Assembly: GCF_000336755.1 (NCBI RefSeq)
Contig: NZ_AOLK01000015.1
Location: forward strand, 520,806-584,805
DNA: 64,000 nucleotides
Direction: 5' to 3'
From: Haloferax elongans ATCC BAA-1513
GTDB lineage: Archaea; Halobacteriota; Halobacteria; Halobacteriales; Haloferacaceae
Part shown: one piece after another, positions 53,354 through 62,497 of the stretch
Layout: each line of letters starts with the position of its first letter
Numbering within the stretch: position 1 is the first letter of the stretch
Notes under the pieces: generated by a model
Told to the model about the DNA's origin: nothing
The model's database searches: none
Seen by the model: only the letters and a program-made list of their open reading frames with translations
Position numbers and translations under genes: made by a program

Positions 53354-54291
53354 CACGCGAGGGCGAGGCCGACCGAGAACAGGAGCGCGTAGAGCGCCAG
53401 CAGTTTCCCGGTGTCCTCCAATGCAGGGTTGAGCAGTTCGCCGTTCGTCTCCGTGAGGACGGTTCGGGCGATTCGGGCGGCGATAGGCATCGAGAGGAAC
53501 GGCAGCAAGACGTGCCACTCGAACCCGGAGCGCGTCCAGAGATACAGCGGAACCGCGTAGGCGACGACCAGCATCACCACGTACTCGGCGCGGGCGAAGC
53601 CGTAGCCGAACCGGACGGCGAGGGTTCGCTTGCCCGTCGTCGCGTCTTCTTCCTTGTCGCGGATGTTGTTCACGACGAGGATATTCGTCGAAATCGCCGC
53701 GATTGGGAGACTGGCGAGGACGGCGACGAGCGTCACTGTCTCCGGTGGGATACCCATCGACAGTGGGGCCGCGAGGATACTCGCTGCTTGGACGTAGTAG
53801 GTGCCGACGACGGCGACGAGGCCGAAGAAGACGAAGACGAACAGGTCGCCGAGTCCGTGGTAGCCGAGGGGGTACGGACCGCCGGTGTAGGCGATGCCTG
53901 AAGCGACCGAGAGCAGGCCGATGACGAGAATCGGCACGCCACCGACGTAGACGAGGTAGGTGCCGAGGAGGATAGCCGCGGCGAAGGTGAGATACATCGC
54001 GCGCTTGACCTCGGCGGGTGGGATGAGACCGCCAGCCGTCACGCGAGTGAAGCCTTCGCGCGCCTCGGTGTCGGCTCCCTGAATCGCGTCGTAGTAGTCG
54101 TTGGCGAAGTTGGTTCCAACCTGGATGAGAAGCGCACCGACGAGGGCCGCAAGCGCGGGCAGTGGGGCGAACAGACCGTCGTGGACCGCGAGGGCCGTGC
54201 CGACCAAAACGGGAGCGGCGGCCGCGGGGAGCGTCTGCGGCCGCGACGCCATCACCCACGCCTGCGTGCGAGAGATGTCCTGCGTGCTCAT
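53353..54291 (-). CDS. menA: 1,4-Dihydroxy-2-naphthoate polyprenyltransferase
   Basis: A 312-residue UbiA-family membrane enzyme attaching the prenyl tail to dihydroxynaphthoate. Aspartate motif NFANDYYDAIQGADTEAREG (about residues 62-81) and the second NNIRDKEEDATTGKRTLAVRFG (about 209-230), with eight or nine helices between and around. The pattern matches MenA rather than the lipid-synthesising UbiA protein elsewhere in the window. It is first in a pair with menC (TGATG overlap). Confidence 0.92.
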   Translation of the reverse strand: MSTQDISRTQAWVMASRPQTLPAAAAPVLVGTALAVHDGLFAPLPALAALVGALLIQVGTNFANDYYDAIQGADTEAREGFTRVTAGGLIPPAEVKRAMYLTFAAAILLGTYLVYVGGVPILVIGLLSVASGIAYTGGPYPLGYHGLGDLFVFVFFGLVAVVGTYYVQAASILAAPLSMGIPPETVTLVAVLASLPIAAISTNILVVNNIRDKEEDATTGKRTLAVRFGYGFARAEYVVMLVVAYAVPLYLWTRSGFEWHVLLPFLSMPIAARIARTVLTETNGELLNPALEDTGKLLALYALLFSVGLALA

Positions 54292-54367
54292 TGTGTGAAC
54301 ACGAGGGCCGTAGCAGTGAGTAAGTTCCTATCGAAAAGCGCGCGACACTGGTGCGGTGGAGGCGCGG

Positions 54368-55234
54368 CTACGACGACTCGGCGTCGATGTCGAGGTGTTC
54401 AGCGAGTCGCTCGTGGGCCTGCTCGGCACGTGCTTCCATCTCTTCGTCGGAGAGGTACGTCGAGAGTCGGCGGTCGATTTCGGCCTCTCGGATTTCGGTG
54501 AGTCGCTCCTCGTCGACGTCGCAGTCGTCGGGAACGCGCTCGTCGAACCACTCGCGCCAGTCGTCGCGTTCGCCTTCGAGTTCCGCCTCGCGGCGCATCC
54601 AGTCCCAGTGCTTGGCGATTGCTTCGGGATACCCTTCGTCGCGGCGCGCGTCTGCGATGACCGTTCGGGCGACGCGCGCACCGTGGCCAGCCGAGATAAT
54701 CGCCTGCGCGTTGATGTCGGTCACGGGCGCGACGACGTACAGCCCGTCGAACGGCGTTCGGCCGTCTTGGTCCGGGTAGTCGCGGTTGAACCGCTCTTGT
54801 TCCTCGCCGTCGTGTTCGTACTGAATGAACATCGAGTCGTCGCCGAGCGGTTTGAGATACTCGCCACCGTACCGGGCGGCCGCGACGACGCGTTTCGTGG
54901 TGACTGTCCGGCCGTCCTGCGTCGTGACGGTGAACCCCGTCTCCAACTCGGAAACCTCCTCGACGAGGTCCGGGACGATTTCGCACCCGGCTTCCTCGGC
55001 GTGGTCGTGCATCAGGTCGTAGAGGGTGTCGATGTCGATGCCACCGGGGAACCCGAGGTAGTTTTCGAGGTGTGCGCACCGTCGAAGCGACGACCGGCCC
55101 CGGTCGAAGATGACCGTGTCGAGGCCGTACCGGCCGGTGAACACGCCCGCCGAACAACCTGCGGGACCGCCGCCGACGATGACGACGTCGCGGTCGAACT
55201 CGGTCTGCGATGGTTGAGAGTCGTCGCTTGACAT
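54368..55234 (-). CDS. FAD-dependent oxidoreductase (thioredoxin-reductase-like)
   Basis: A 288-residue flavoprotein with FAD motif DVVIVGGGPAGCSAGVFTGRYG (about residues 16-37) and the C-terminal VVAPVTDINAQAIISAGHGARVARTVIAD. It resembles the FAD half of thioredoxin reductases but has no CxxC active site; a single Cys lies in RRCAHLENYLGFPGG. It starts two bases after the stop of the iron-regulated binding-protein gene, so it may belong to the same transcript and act in iron or siderophore reduction. That link is inference. Confidence 0.78.
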   Translation of the reverse strand: MSSDDSQPSQTEFDRDVVIVGGGPAGCSAGVFTGRYGLDTVIFDRGRSSLRRCAHLENYLGFPGGIDIDTLYDLMHDHAEEAGCEIVPDLVEEVSELETGFTVTTQDGRTVTTKRVVAAARYGGEYLKPLGDDSMFIQYEHDGEEQERFNRDYPDQDGRTPFDGLYVVAPVTDINAQAIISAGHGARVARTVIADARRDEGYPEAIAKHWDWMRREAELEGERDDWREWFDERVPDDCDVDEERLTEIREAEIDRRLSTYLSDEEMEARAEQAHERLAEHLDIDAESS

Positions 55235-55236
55235 GG

Positions 55237-56451
55237 TCAGAAGTCGCCGTTGACGATGTCCGCGACGCGCTGGCGGTCGAACAGTGTCTCGTCGCTCGTG
55301 ACCTCACCGAAGACGTCGGGATACAGTTGCTGTGCCCCGCGCTCGGTCAGGAACAGGTTCTGAATCGGACCCTGGAAGAGGTAGCCACCACGGTAGACGC
55401 GCTCGTTCTTGACGGCAGTCAGTTCGCTCGCGACCGGGTGGGACTTCATGAATTCGAGCACGGTGTCGCGGAACTCTTCGGCCGATTTGCGCTCGTGGGC
55501 GCGCAGGAGAATCACGTCTGGGTCGACCTCCAGCATGGCCTCGTAGTCGATTTTTCCGCGGTCGGTCGTGCTCAGCCCCTCGATACCGGTACCCGAGAGC
55601 GCGTCGCTGACGCCGAGGTCGCGCCACTGTTTCTTGCTCGTCCCCTTGTCGTTGAGACGGTACGGCGAGAACTTCTCGGGTTCGTCGCTGCCGGCGTACA
55701 CCAGAAGGACGTTCGGGCGCTCGTCGGCAGACGGAAGCTTCGCCTGAATGTCGGCGATGAACTCGTCGTGGAGCGATTCGAACGCCTCGTAGCGCGCTTC
55801 TTCTTGGAAGAGTTGTGCGACCTTCTCGAAGGCCTCATAGAGGGTGTAGTACCGGTAGTCGTGCCACTCGTCTTCGCGTCGGAAGATGAGGTTGCCGAAG
55901 AACGGCGCGACGCCCTTGGTAATCTCGTCGACGTCCTTCTGCTTCCAGCCGAACCAGTTGACGAGCATCTCCGGGTCCATCAGGTGGACGTCGTTGTCCA
56001 ACTCGTAGAAAATCTCCTTGGACATGTCGCTGTCCGAGAGTTGGTTCTCCTCTATGACCGAGCGGTCCACACTCACGCCGGGGAGTTCGTCGTAGACGTA
56101 GGTGTAGTAGCGACCCGCGCCACCGATACCGGTCATCTTGTCACCGAGGCCGAGTGCGACGCCCATGTCGGCGTAGCCGCCGTCGTAGGCAATCCACGAC
56201 TCGGGGACCGAATCGAACGTGACCTCACCGACCGGTGCCATCGACACCGAGTACGACGTGTCGGGTTCAGCCGTCGTCGTGGTCGCGGTGTCCGTTTCAG
56301 CGGCAGTCTCTGCTGCGGTGGTCGTCTCGGCGGTACTGTCACCACTCGAATCAGACGTACATCCGGCGAGAAGCCCGGCACTGGCGAGTGCACCGTACTG
56401 TAGATAGTTGCGACGCGTCAGCCCGTTCCGTTCCGTGGAGTCTCCGTCCAT
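55237..56451 (-). CDS. Iron(III)/siderophore-type ABC substrate-binding lipoprotein
   Basis: A 404-residue class III periplasmic-binding protein. The N terminus GLTRRNYLQYGALASAGLLAGC is a Tat lipoprotein signal (RR at about 12-13, lipobox LAGC), followed by a Thr/Ala/Glu-rich linker and the binding domain: FDSVPESWIAYDGGYADMGVALGLGDKM and the long helix and C-terminal lobe typical of FepB/TroA-type receptors. It is preceded by two perfect TTTAGG-N4-CCTAAA sites, the pattern of metal-dependent DtxR-type repressor boxes, which supports iron as the signal. Permease and ATPase are not adjacent. Confidence 0.87.
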   Translation of the reverse strand: MDGDSTERNGLTRRNYLQYGALASAGLLAGCTSDSSGDSTAETTTAAETAAETDTATTTTAEPDTSYSVSMAPVGEVTFDSVPESWIAYDGGYADMGVALGLGDKMTGIGGAGRYYTYVYDELPGVSVDRSVIEENQLSDSDMSKEIFYELDNDVHLMDPEMLVNWFGWKQKDVDEITKGVAPFFGNLIFRREDEWHDYRYYTLYEAFEKVAQLFQEEARYEAFESLHDEFIADIQAKLPSADERPNVLLVYAGSDEPEKFSPYRLNDKGTSKKQWRDLGVSDALSGTGIEGLSTTDRGKIDYEAMLEVDPDVILLRAHERKSAEEFRDTVLEFMKSHPVASELTAVKNERVYRGGYLFQGPIQNLFLTERGAQQLYPDVFGEVTSDETLFDRQRVADIVNGDF

Positions 56452-56454
56452 ATC

Positions 56455-56470
56455 TTTAGGCTCACCTAAA
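56455..56470. promoter_or_regulatory. Iron-type operator 1 (TTTAGG-N4-CCTAAA)
   Basis: Perfect 6-base inverted repeat with a 4-base spacer, 4-19 bases before the binding-protein ATG, overlapping the transcript start expected from the TATA-like box (about 56470-56478). The sequence matches the TTAGG..CCTAA style of DtxR/IdeR/SirR family binding sites. Confidence 0.75.
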
Positions 56471-56490
56471 GGTATAAGTCGCTTCCTAAT

Positions 56491-56506
56491 TTTAGGCGTC
56501 CCTAAA
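56491..56506. promoter_or_regulatory. Iron-type operator 2 (TTTAGG-N4-CCTAAA)
   Basis: A second perfect copy of the same dyad, 36 bases from the first, on the far side of the TATA-like box. The two copies bracket the promoter, suiting cooperative repression under iron-rich conditions. Confidence 0.75.
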
Positions 56507-56531
56507 TCCTTTGCTCGGGGGTGCTACTGTC

Positions 56532-57449
56532 TCAGTAGTGCCACGGGTAGTCGCGGAACGCCGGCTGGCGTTTTTCGAGGAACGCGTCGCGGCCCTCTTG
56601 GGCTTCCTCGGTCATGTACGCGAGTCGGGTCGCTTCACCGGCGAACACTTGCTGGCCGACCATCCCGTCGTCGGTCATGTTGAACGCGTATTTGAGCATC
56701 CGCATGGCCGTCGGCGACTTCTTCGTCATCTCGTCGGCCCACTCCAGCGCGACATCCTCCAGTTCCTCGTGCGGAATCGCTTCGTTCGCCATCCCCATGT
56801 CGACGGCTTCCTCAGCGGAGTAGGTCTTGCCCATGAAGAACACCTCGCGGGCTTTCTTCTGGCCGACCTGTTTGGCGAGATACGCCGAGCCGAACCCGCC
56901 GTCGAACGAGGCCACGTCGGGGTCGGTCTGGAGGAACTTCGCGTGCTCGTCGGATGCGAGCGTCATGTCGCAGACGACGTGCAGCGAGTGGCCGCCGCCG
57001 ACGGCCCAGCCGGGAACGACGGCGACGACGGGCTTGGGCATGAATCGGATGAGTCGCTGGACTTCGAGGATGTGCAGTCGGCCAGCCTTGGCTTCGCGCA
57101 CGAGCGGGTCGTCGGACACGTCTGCCTCGTCGTCCTCGCGGTACTCGTAGCCAGAGCCACCGCGAACCGACTGGTCGCCGCCGGAACAGAACGCCCAGCC
57201 GCCGTCTTTCTCGGACGGGCCGTTGCCGGTCAGGAGGACACAGCCCACGTCGGCCCGCTTTCTGGCATCGTCGAGTGCGGCGTAGAGTTCGTCTACCGTC
57301 CCCGGACGGAAGGCGTTGCGGACCTCGGGGCGGTCGAATGCGATGCGCACCGCCGGAACGTCGACGGCGCGGTGATAGGTGATGTCGTCGAACTCGTCGG
57401 ACCCCTCGACCGGTTCCCAGCGGTCGGGATCGAATATCTCCGAGACCAT
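56532..57449 (-). CDS. menB: 1,4-Dihydroxy-2-naphthoyl-CoA synthase
   Basis: A 305-residue crotonase-fold enzyme closing the naphthoquinone ring from o-succinylbenzoyl-CoA. MenB-specific features are the loop WAFCSGGDQSVRGGSGYEYRED (about residues 84-105), MPKPVVAVVPGWAVGGGHSLHVVCD (about 137-161), and DVASFDGGFGSAYLAKQVGQKKAREVFF (about 181-208), followed by the C-terminal FREARRPxF-like EKRQPAFRDYPWHY end. ATG 57449 is chosen (MVSEIFDP); an in-frame ATG 30 codons earlier (57539) is possible but not family-like. Confidence 0.93.
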   Translation of the reverse strand: MVSEIFDPDRWEPVEGSDEFDDITYHRAVDVPAVRIAFDRPEVRNAFRPGTVDELYAALDDARKRADVGCVLLTGNGPSEKDGGWAFCSGGDQSVRGGSGYEYREDDEADVSDDPLVREAKAGRLHILEVQRLIRFMPKPVVAVVPGWAVGGGHSLHVVCDMTLASDEHAKFLQTDPDVASFDGGFGSAYLAKQVGQKKAREVFFMGKTYSAEEAVDMGMANEAIPHEELEDVALEWADEMTKKSPTAMRMLKYAFNMTDDGMVGQQVFAGEATRLAYMTEEAQEGRDAFLEKRQPAFRDYPWHY

Positions 57450-57572
57450 ATCGAGTGGCGGCACGGGCGGCGCAAAAAGATTCGCTTGCGTGGCCACCGC
57501 GACGACACCCCCCGGCTCGAAGCCGCGTGACAGCCCCATCGTATTTGACTGTTCCCTTACAATTATTAGAGA

Positions 57573-57998
57573 ATGTCCGCCGCTTCCGCCCTCCTCGTTC
57601 GGTTCGTCCACATCGTCGGAATGACGATTCTGTTCGGGGGTGCAATCGGCGCGTGGGTCGCAACACGGACGACCAGCGACCGCGGTATCGAACTCGCAGC
57701 GCGCTACGAGTGGATATTTTGGGGCGCGATGGGCGTCATAGTCGTCACCGGCGTCGGAAATCTCGGGGCGGTCGGGCCACCGGGACCAGAAACGACGTGG
57801 GGACTCGTCCTGACCGTCAAACTCGCTCTCGTCGTCGTGTTCGTCCTCGGGTCGTTCGTTCGGACACTCGTCGTCTTGGGATGGCTTCGCGCCGCGACCG
57901 TGACGCCCGACGCGACTTCGCTGCGCACCCTGTATGCGGCGACTGCCGGATGGCTTCTCGTGCTGGTCGCGTTCGCGGAGGTGCTCGCCCATGGCTGA
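57573..57998 (+). CDS. CopD-like membrane protein
   Basis: A 141-residue protein with four hydrophobic helices. N-terminal LLVRFVHIVGMTILFGGAIGAW and the final WLLVLVAFAEVLAHG follow the pattern of the CopD domain, a copper- or heme-related membrane family; conserved His residues are few, so function is uncertain. It overlaps the next gene by eight bases. It lies divergent from menB, within the menaquinone locus. Confidence 0.65.
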   Translation: MSAASALLVRFVHIVGMTILFGGAIGAWVATRTTSDRGIELAARYEWIFWGAMGVIVVTGVGNLGAVGPPGPETTWGLVLTVKLALVVVFVLGSFVRTLVVLGWLRAATVTPDATSLRTLYAATAGWLLVLVAFAEVLAHG

Positions 57999-58500
57999 CG
58001 CCGACCGACTCGAAACGTGGACCATAACGACGGTCAACGTCACGCTCTTGAGTCTCATCGGTGTCTTCGCAGCGCACACGAGCGGCGTGCTCACGAATGC
58101 ACTCTCTGGCTTCGGGACGCTCCCCGGCGTGGCCGTCTTCACCTATCTCTGGGTCGTCGTCTGGCTCTCGACGCGCTGGGCAGTTGCCGACGGCGGCCTC
58201 GACAGGATTGCCCGTGAGGACTCGGGCTTTCGGTCACTCGTCCTTCGCGGCATCGCCGGCGGCGCAGCAAGCGGCGTGGTGTTCGTATTCGGGATTCTCG
58301 TCACCGCGTTTCTCGCCAGCGTCAGTCGCGGCGAGTTAGAACTGACTTCGTTCGCACTGTTCGGTCTCTTCGGCGGCGGGGTTTCGGGCGTCGTCGGCGG
58401 CGTTATCGGTGGAGTTTCGGTCGTCCTCGACGCCGCAGTCTACCTCGTCGCCACGCACGTCGGTCCGAAACAGGATGGCGAGTCAGCCACAGAGTCGTAG
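57991..58500 (+). CDS. Hypothetical multi-pass membrane protein
   Basis: A 169-residue membrane protein with four or five hydrophobic helices, start ATG 57991 (MADADRLETWTITTVNVTLLS). The Gly-rich segment LFGLFGGGVSGVVGGVIGGVSVVLDAAVYLV is a long hydrophobic, possibly hairpin region. No known family recognised. The start overlaps the CopD-like gene, so both are probably co-expressed. Confidence 0.65.
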   Translation: MADADRLETWTITTVNVTLLSLIGVFAAHTSGVLTNALSGFGTLPGVAVFTYLWVVVWLSTRWAVADGGLDRIAREDSGFRSLVLRGIAGGAASGVVFVFGILVTAFLASVSRGELELTSFALFGLFGGGVSGVVGGVIGGVSVVLDAAVYLVATHVGPKQDGESATES

Positions 58501-58502
58501 CC

Positions 58503-59009
58503 TCACTCACGGAGCGGTCCAAGTGGACTCGTCAACCACGACGCGAGGCCGACGAGGACACCCGTCGAAATACCTGCAAGCAACCCGACTGCGCCGTGAA
58601 ACGCCCCGTACGCGACGAGACTGCTCACGACGAGTCCGGTCGTGAGTGACCGGCGACGACCCAGCGACGTGGGATAGCCGGGAAACGTGAGACGGGAGAG
58701 CATCCACACCGCGATGGCTGCTGGCGGGAGGAGGAGCATCGGGACGAACGACTCGAGAATTGGGCGCGCAGAGAGAAGGCCGTCGCCGAAGAAGAGACAG
58801 GCACCAACGACGGCCGCGAGCGTCACCCACCGTTGGAGTTCGGTCGAATAGCCATTGTCAGCGATGTCGGAAAGTAGCAGGACCGCAACTGCGGTGGAGA
58901 CACCGGTGAGAAGCCCGGCGAATGGATCCAAATACGGAGGAAGCGAGAGTACGACCGGCAGCAACCCGGCGACGACTGCAGTAACGTAGGTGGTTCGCGT
59001 GGAGGGCAT
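58503..59009 (-). CDS. Hypothetical membrane protein
   Basis: A 168-residue protein with five to six predicted helices (TTYVTAVVAGLLPVVLSL, LTGVSTAVAVLLLSDI, VTLAAVVGACLFFGDGLL and others). Convergent with the previous gene, only two bases apart. No family recognised; codon use is normal for the window. Confidence 0.65.
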   Translation of the reverse strand: MPSTRTTYVTAVVAGLLPVVLSLPPYLDPFAGLLTGVSTAVAVLLLSDIADNGYSTELQRWVTLAAVVGACLFFGDGLLSARPILESFVPMLLLPPAAIAVWMLSRLTFPGYPTSLGRRRSLTTGLVVSSLVAYGAFHGAVGLLAGISTGVLVGLASWLTSPLGPLRE

Positions 59010-59092
59010 ACGACCACGATGAAATCCGTGGCTAAAAAGTCAGTCGGTTGACGTGAAGAGAGAAGGGAAAGGGAGTGAAGAACGACCGAGAC

Positions 59093-60838
59093 TCAGTCGG
59101 TCAGCGCGTCTACGACTCGCTCTCGCAGGTCGTCGCGCACGCGGTGAGAGTCCTTGGCGTCGGTTCGGACCTCGATGACGTCGGTCCCGACGCTCGCCAC
59201 CGACTCGGCGTACGCGTCGCGGAAGTCGCCCATCTCGACCGAGTCGAACGAGAGGTCGTACAGGTCTTCGGTGGCCTCGAAGTCGAGGCCGTGGGGCGTC
59301 TTGAACTGCTCCGTAAACGGCGGTTCGAACTCCTCGATGGGGAGCATGTGGAAGATGCCGCCGCCGTCGTTGTTCACGAGGACGATGGTCGCGTCCACGC
59401 CGAGGCGACCAAGCGCGAGCAGGCCGTTCATGTCGTGGTAGTACGCGAGGTCGCCGGTCAGGAGCGTCAGGTGGTCGGTCGTCGCCGACCCGGCACCGAG
59501 CGCCGACGAGACGATACCGTCGATACCAGACGCACCGCGGTTCCCGAGGACAGTTCGTGCCTTTGTCGAGGGACGAGCGAAGCGGTCGAGGTCGCGGACA
59601 GGCATCGAGTTCGAGACGAAGACGGTCGATGGCTCGGGTGCGAGTTCGGCCACGTCGGCCGCAACGCGCCCCTCGAACGCGCCAGTTTCGGCATCGACAG
59701 CGTCCCAGTGTGTCTCTTCGGCGTCGGTCCACAACTGATTCCACTCCGAATCGGGCCGGTTGCGGACGAGTTGCGAGAGTCGCCACGCGAGCACCGAGGG
59801 TTCGGCCTCGACGAGATTAGTCGCGGTGAACTCGGCTTCTCGCCAGCGACCCGCGGGGTCGACGAGATACTGTCGGGCGTCGGTCCGGGCGAGGTACTTT
59901 CTGAGAGGCTTCGAAGTGGGGGACGCGCCGATTCGGACCACGGCTTGGGGGTCGGGCCAGTCGTCGGTGACGCGCTCGTCGAGGTAGGCGTCGTAGCCGC
60001 CGAGGACCGTCGTCGTTCGGGTGTGTCCGCCAAATCGGAGTCCGGAGAGCGGGTCGGCGACGATGGGGAACCCTGTCGCGTGTGCGAGCGCGGCGATTGC
60101 TTCGGTGTTGAATCCTGGCGAGTCGGCCGGGCCAGCGACGATGAGCCCGCGGTCGGCGGTCAGTTCGTCGGCGAGTTTTCGAAGGTTGTCCTCCGAGAGC
60201 TCGGGGACGCCGCCGGTCGTCTTGACGTACGGGTCGTCGTCGCGGCCGTCGAGTGCCTCGCGCGATAGCCCGTTCGGGATGTCGTCTTCGACGGCGGTCG
60301 GTTCGAGAGGTTTCCGAAATGGGAAGTTGAGATGGACCGGGCCGGAGTCGGCACCAGTCGACTCAGAGAGTGCGCGGGACGCAGTCGTCCTGAGACTCCG
60401 GAGTTTGCGCTCTGTCGCTTCCGGTTCCGGCATATCCTTGTACCAGCGGACGGCGTCGCCGTAGAGTTTCTCTTGGTCGATGGTCTGGTTCGCGCCACTG
60501 TCACGGAGTTCTGGCGGGCGGTCAGCCGTGAGGACGAGCATCGGGACTCGAGATTGGGACGCCTCGATGATTGCGGGGTGGAAATTCGCCGCCGCAGTGC
60601 CGGAGGTACAGACGATGGGCGTCACCTCGCCGCTTCGGCGGGCGCGCCCGAGCGCGAAGTAGGCCGCCGAGCGCTCGTCGAGGTGTGAAAACGTCTCGAT
60701 GTCGTCGTGGCCGTCGAACGCCTCCGTCAACGGTGTCGAGCGACTGCCGGGTGCGATACACACCGCGTCGATGCCGGTGCGAGCCAATTCGTCGACGAAC
60801 GTCCGTGCCCAGAGGGCGTTTCGATTCGGTGCTGTCAT
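59093..60838 (-). CDS. menD: 2-Succinyl-5-enolpyruvyl-6-hydroxy-3-cyclohexene-1-carboxylate synthase
   Basis: A 581-residue ThDP-dependent enzyme joining 2-oxoglutarate to isochorismate. N-terminal FVDELARTGIDAVCIAPGSRSTPL (about 15-38), PIVCTSGTAAANFHPAIIEAS (about 73-93), and the ThDP motif LLTGDLAYYHDMNGLLAL followed by IVLVNNDGGGIFHMLP (about 453-495) are all MenD-like. Length is normal. It starts 61 bases after the menF stop, in the same orientation, probably one operon. Confidence 0.93.
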   Translation of the reverse strand: MTAPNRNALWARTFVDELARTGIDAVCIAPGSRSTPLTEAFDGHDDIETFSHLDERSAAYFALGRARRSGEVTPIVCTSGTAAANFHPAIIEASQSRVPMLVLTADRPPELRDSGANQTIDQEKLYGDAVRWYKDMPEPEATERKLRSLRTTASRALSESTGADSGPVHLNFPFRKPLEPTAVEDDIPNGLSREALDGRDDDPYVKTTGGVPELSEDNLRKLADELTADRGLIVAGPADSPGFNTEAIAALAHATGFPIVADPLSGLRFGGHTRTTTVLGGYDAYLDERVTDDWPDPQAVVRIGASPTSKPLRKYLARTDARQYLVDPAGRWREAEFTATNLVEAEPSVLAWRLSQLVRNRPDSEWNQLWTDAEETHWDAVDAETGAFEGRVAADVAELAPEPSTVFVSNSMPVRDLDRFARPSTKARTVLGNRGASGIDGIVSSALGAGSATTDHLTLLTGDLAYYHDMNGLLALGRLGVDATIVLVNNDGGGIFHMLPIEEFEPPFTEQFKTPHGLDFEATEDLYDLSFDSVEMGDFRDAYAESVASVGTDVIEVRTDAKDSHRVRDDLRERVVDALTD

Positions 60839-60899
60839 CTCGTCTCGTGTCGATAATCTCGTCTCAGTCGTCGTCTCAAAGAGCGATACGGCGGGCCGG

Positions 60900-62225
60900 C
60901 TACGCCTCGCGTTCGAGTTCGTCGAGGATGGGCCGGTACTTCAGTTGTACTTCGTCCCACTCGGCGTCGGGGTCGGAGTCGGCGACGAGGCCGACCCCAG
61001 CGAAGAGTGTCGCCAGCGAGTCGTCGACGACCGCCGAGCGAATCGCCACGGCGAAGCTCCCGTCGCCGTCGGCGTCGAACCACCCGACAGGTGCCGCATA
61101 CCAGCCGCGGTCGAAGGGTTCGGTCTCGCGGATGACACCGAGCGCATCGGCCGGTGGCAACCCACCGACTGCGGGCGTCGGGTGGAGTGCGTCGACGAGC
61201 GAGAGGACGTGCTCGTCGCGTTCGAGGGTCGCGTCGATAGGCGTCCAGAGATGCTGGACGGTCGCGAGTTTGCGAATCCCGCGCTCGCCGACGCGAACCT
61301 CGGCTGAGAGCGGGTCGAGTTGCTCGCGAATCGTCTCGGCGACGAGTTCGTGTTCGTGATTGTCCTTCTCGCTCGCGAGGAGTTCGTCAGCCAACCACAC
61401 GTCTTCGTCGTCGGTGTCGCCGCGGCCGGTCGTTCCGGCGAGCGCGCCAGTCGCGATATCGCGCCCGCGAAGCGAGACGAGTCGCTCGGGGGTCGCGCCG
61501 AGGAAACTGGCCCCCGTCGCGGGTTCGACGAGGAAGCGATGACATTCAGGGTACGTCTCGCCGAGGCGAGCCAACAGGTCCGGCACCGACGCCGGGCGGT
61601 CGAGTTCCACGTCGAGTGCTTGCGCGAGGACGACCTTTCGAAGGTCGCCAGCGCGAATGCGCGATACGGCGGTGTCGACGCTCTCGCGCCACGCGTCGAG
61701 CGACGTCGTTCGGTGTCGACTGACCACGCCGGGCGGTCCGTTGGGGCCGACAGCAGAGAGCGCGTCGAGGTCTGCCCGGACCTCGTCGAGGCGGGTTTCG
61801 ACCGCATCGGCGTCGGCACCGGCGTCGCTGACCGTCAGCCACACCTCGTCGTCGTCGAAGACGAGTTGGACTTCGGGGACGACGAAGCGCGCCGCCGGGA
61901 AGTCGCCCCACGGGTCGCGGCCGGTCGCCGCCTCGTGGAAGGCGAGACCGCCGAAGAAGCGCGGGCGGGCGACAGCGGGTGCCTCAACGTCTGCACCGTC
62001 GAAGAGTTCGGTCGCCTGCTCGCGGACGCGCGAGAGACGGTCCGGGCCGTCTGCCTCGACAGTGACGGCGGCACCCCCGCCGACGACTGTCGGTTCGTCG
62101 GGAGCAGTCCACAACGTCCGCGGGCGAGAGACCGCCATGAGGGCCGCTCTGACCGACGGCACAGACAGTCGAGCCGACCTGCTGACGAGGGATGTTGCCA
62201 CCTCGTCGGTCCGCAACGGTTCCAT
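60900..62225 (-). CDS. menF: Isochorismate synthase
   Basis: A 441-residue chorismate-utilising enzyme starting the menaquinone route. Key segments are KVVLAQALDVELDRPASVPDLLARL (about 220-244), the ATPERLVSLRGRDIATGALAGTTGRG region (about 265-290, with the catalytic glycine/aspartate part), SEKDNHEHELVAETIREQL (about 308-326) and GGLPPADALGVIRETEPFDRGWYAAPVGWFDADGDGSFAVAIRSA (about 371-412, whose residues chelate Mg2+). ATG 62225 starts MEPLRTDEVATSL; 24 more codons upstream are open but unlike the family. First of the menF-menD unit. Confidence 0.9.
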   Translation of the reverse strand: MEPLRTDEVATSLVSRSARLSVPSVRAALMAVSRPRTLWTAPDEPTVVGGGAAVTVEADGPDRLSRVREQATELFDGADVEAPAVARPRFFGGLAFHEAATGRDPWGDFPAARFVVPEVQLVFDDDEVWLTVSDAGADADAVETRLDEVRADLDALSAVGPNGPPGVVSRHRTTSLDAWRESVDTAVSRIRAGDLRKVVLAQALDVELDRPASVPDLLARLGETYPECHRFLVEPATGASFLGATPERLVSLRGRDIATGALAGTTGRGDTDDEDVWLADELLASEKDNHEHELVAETIREQLDPLSAEVRVGERGIRKLATVQHLWTPIDATLERDEHVLSLVDALHPTPAVGGLPPADALGVIRETEPFDRGWYAAPVGWFDADGDGSFAVAIRSAVVDDSLATLFAGVGLVADSDPDAEWDEVQLKYRPILDELEREA

Positions 62226-62384
62226 CGCACGAGGCTCAGGACCGGGGACGCTTGAAACTCTCCCTTCTGTTCCGATAGCTGACCACCTCGTGCGCATACA
62301 CGTACACTGTTCAACAGATTCGGGCGTCGATACGTGTGACAGAGAGAATTTAGTTCGGAGTAATCATTCAGACAACGATTAATA

Positions 62385-62401
62385 TGTGATAACATGTCAC
62401 A
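62385..62401. promoter_or_regulatory. Inverted repeat upstream of the SnoaL-like gene
   Basis: TGTGA (62385-62389) and TCACA (62397-62401) separated by seven bases lie in an AT-rich stretch 97 bases before ATG 62498 and about 160 from menF on the other side. It could be an operator. Confidence 0.35.
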
Positions 62402-62497
62402 CACCAAAAGTCTAGACGGCGTCCGTCACGGAGAGAAGACACAGCGAAGATGCAGGCGAGCGTGGTCGGGACGAACGTCACAGAGGAGAGGGAGCCA

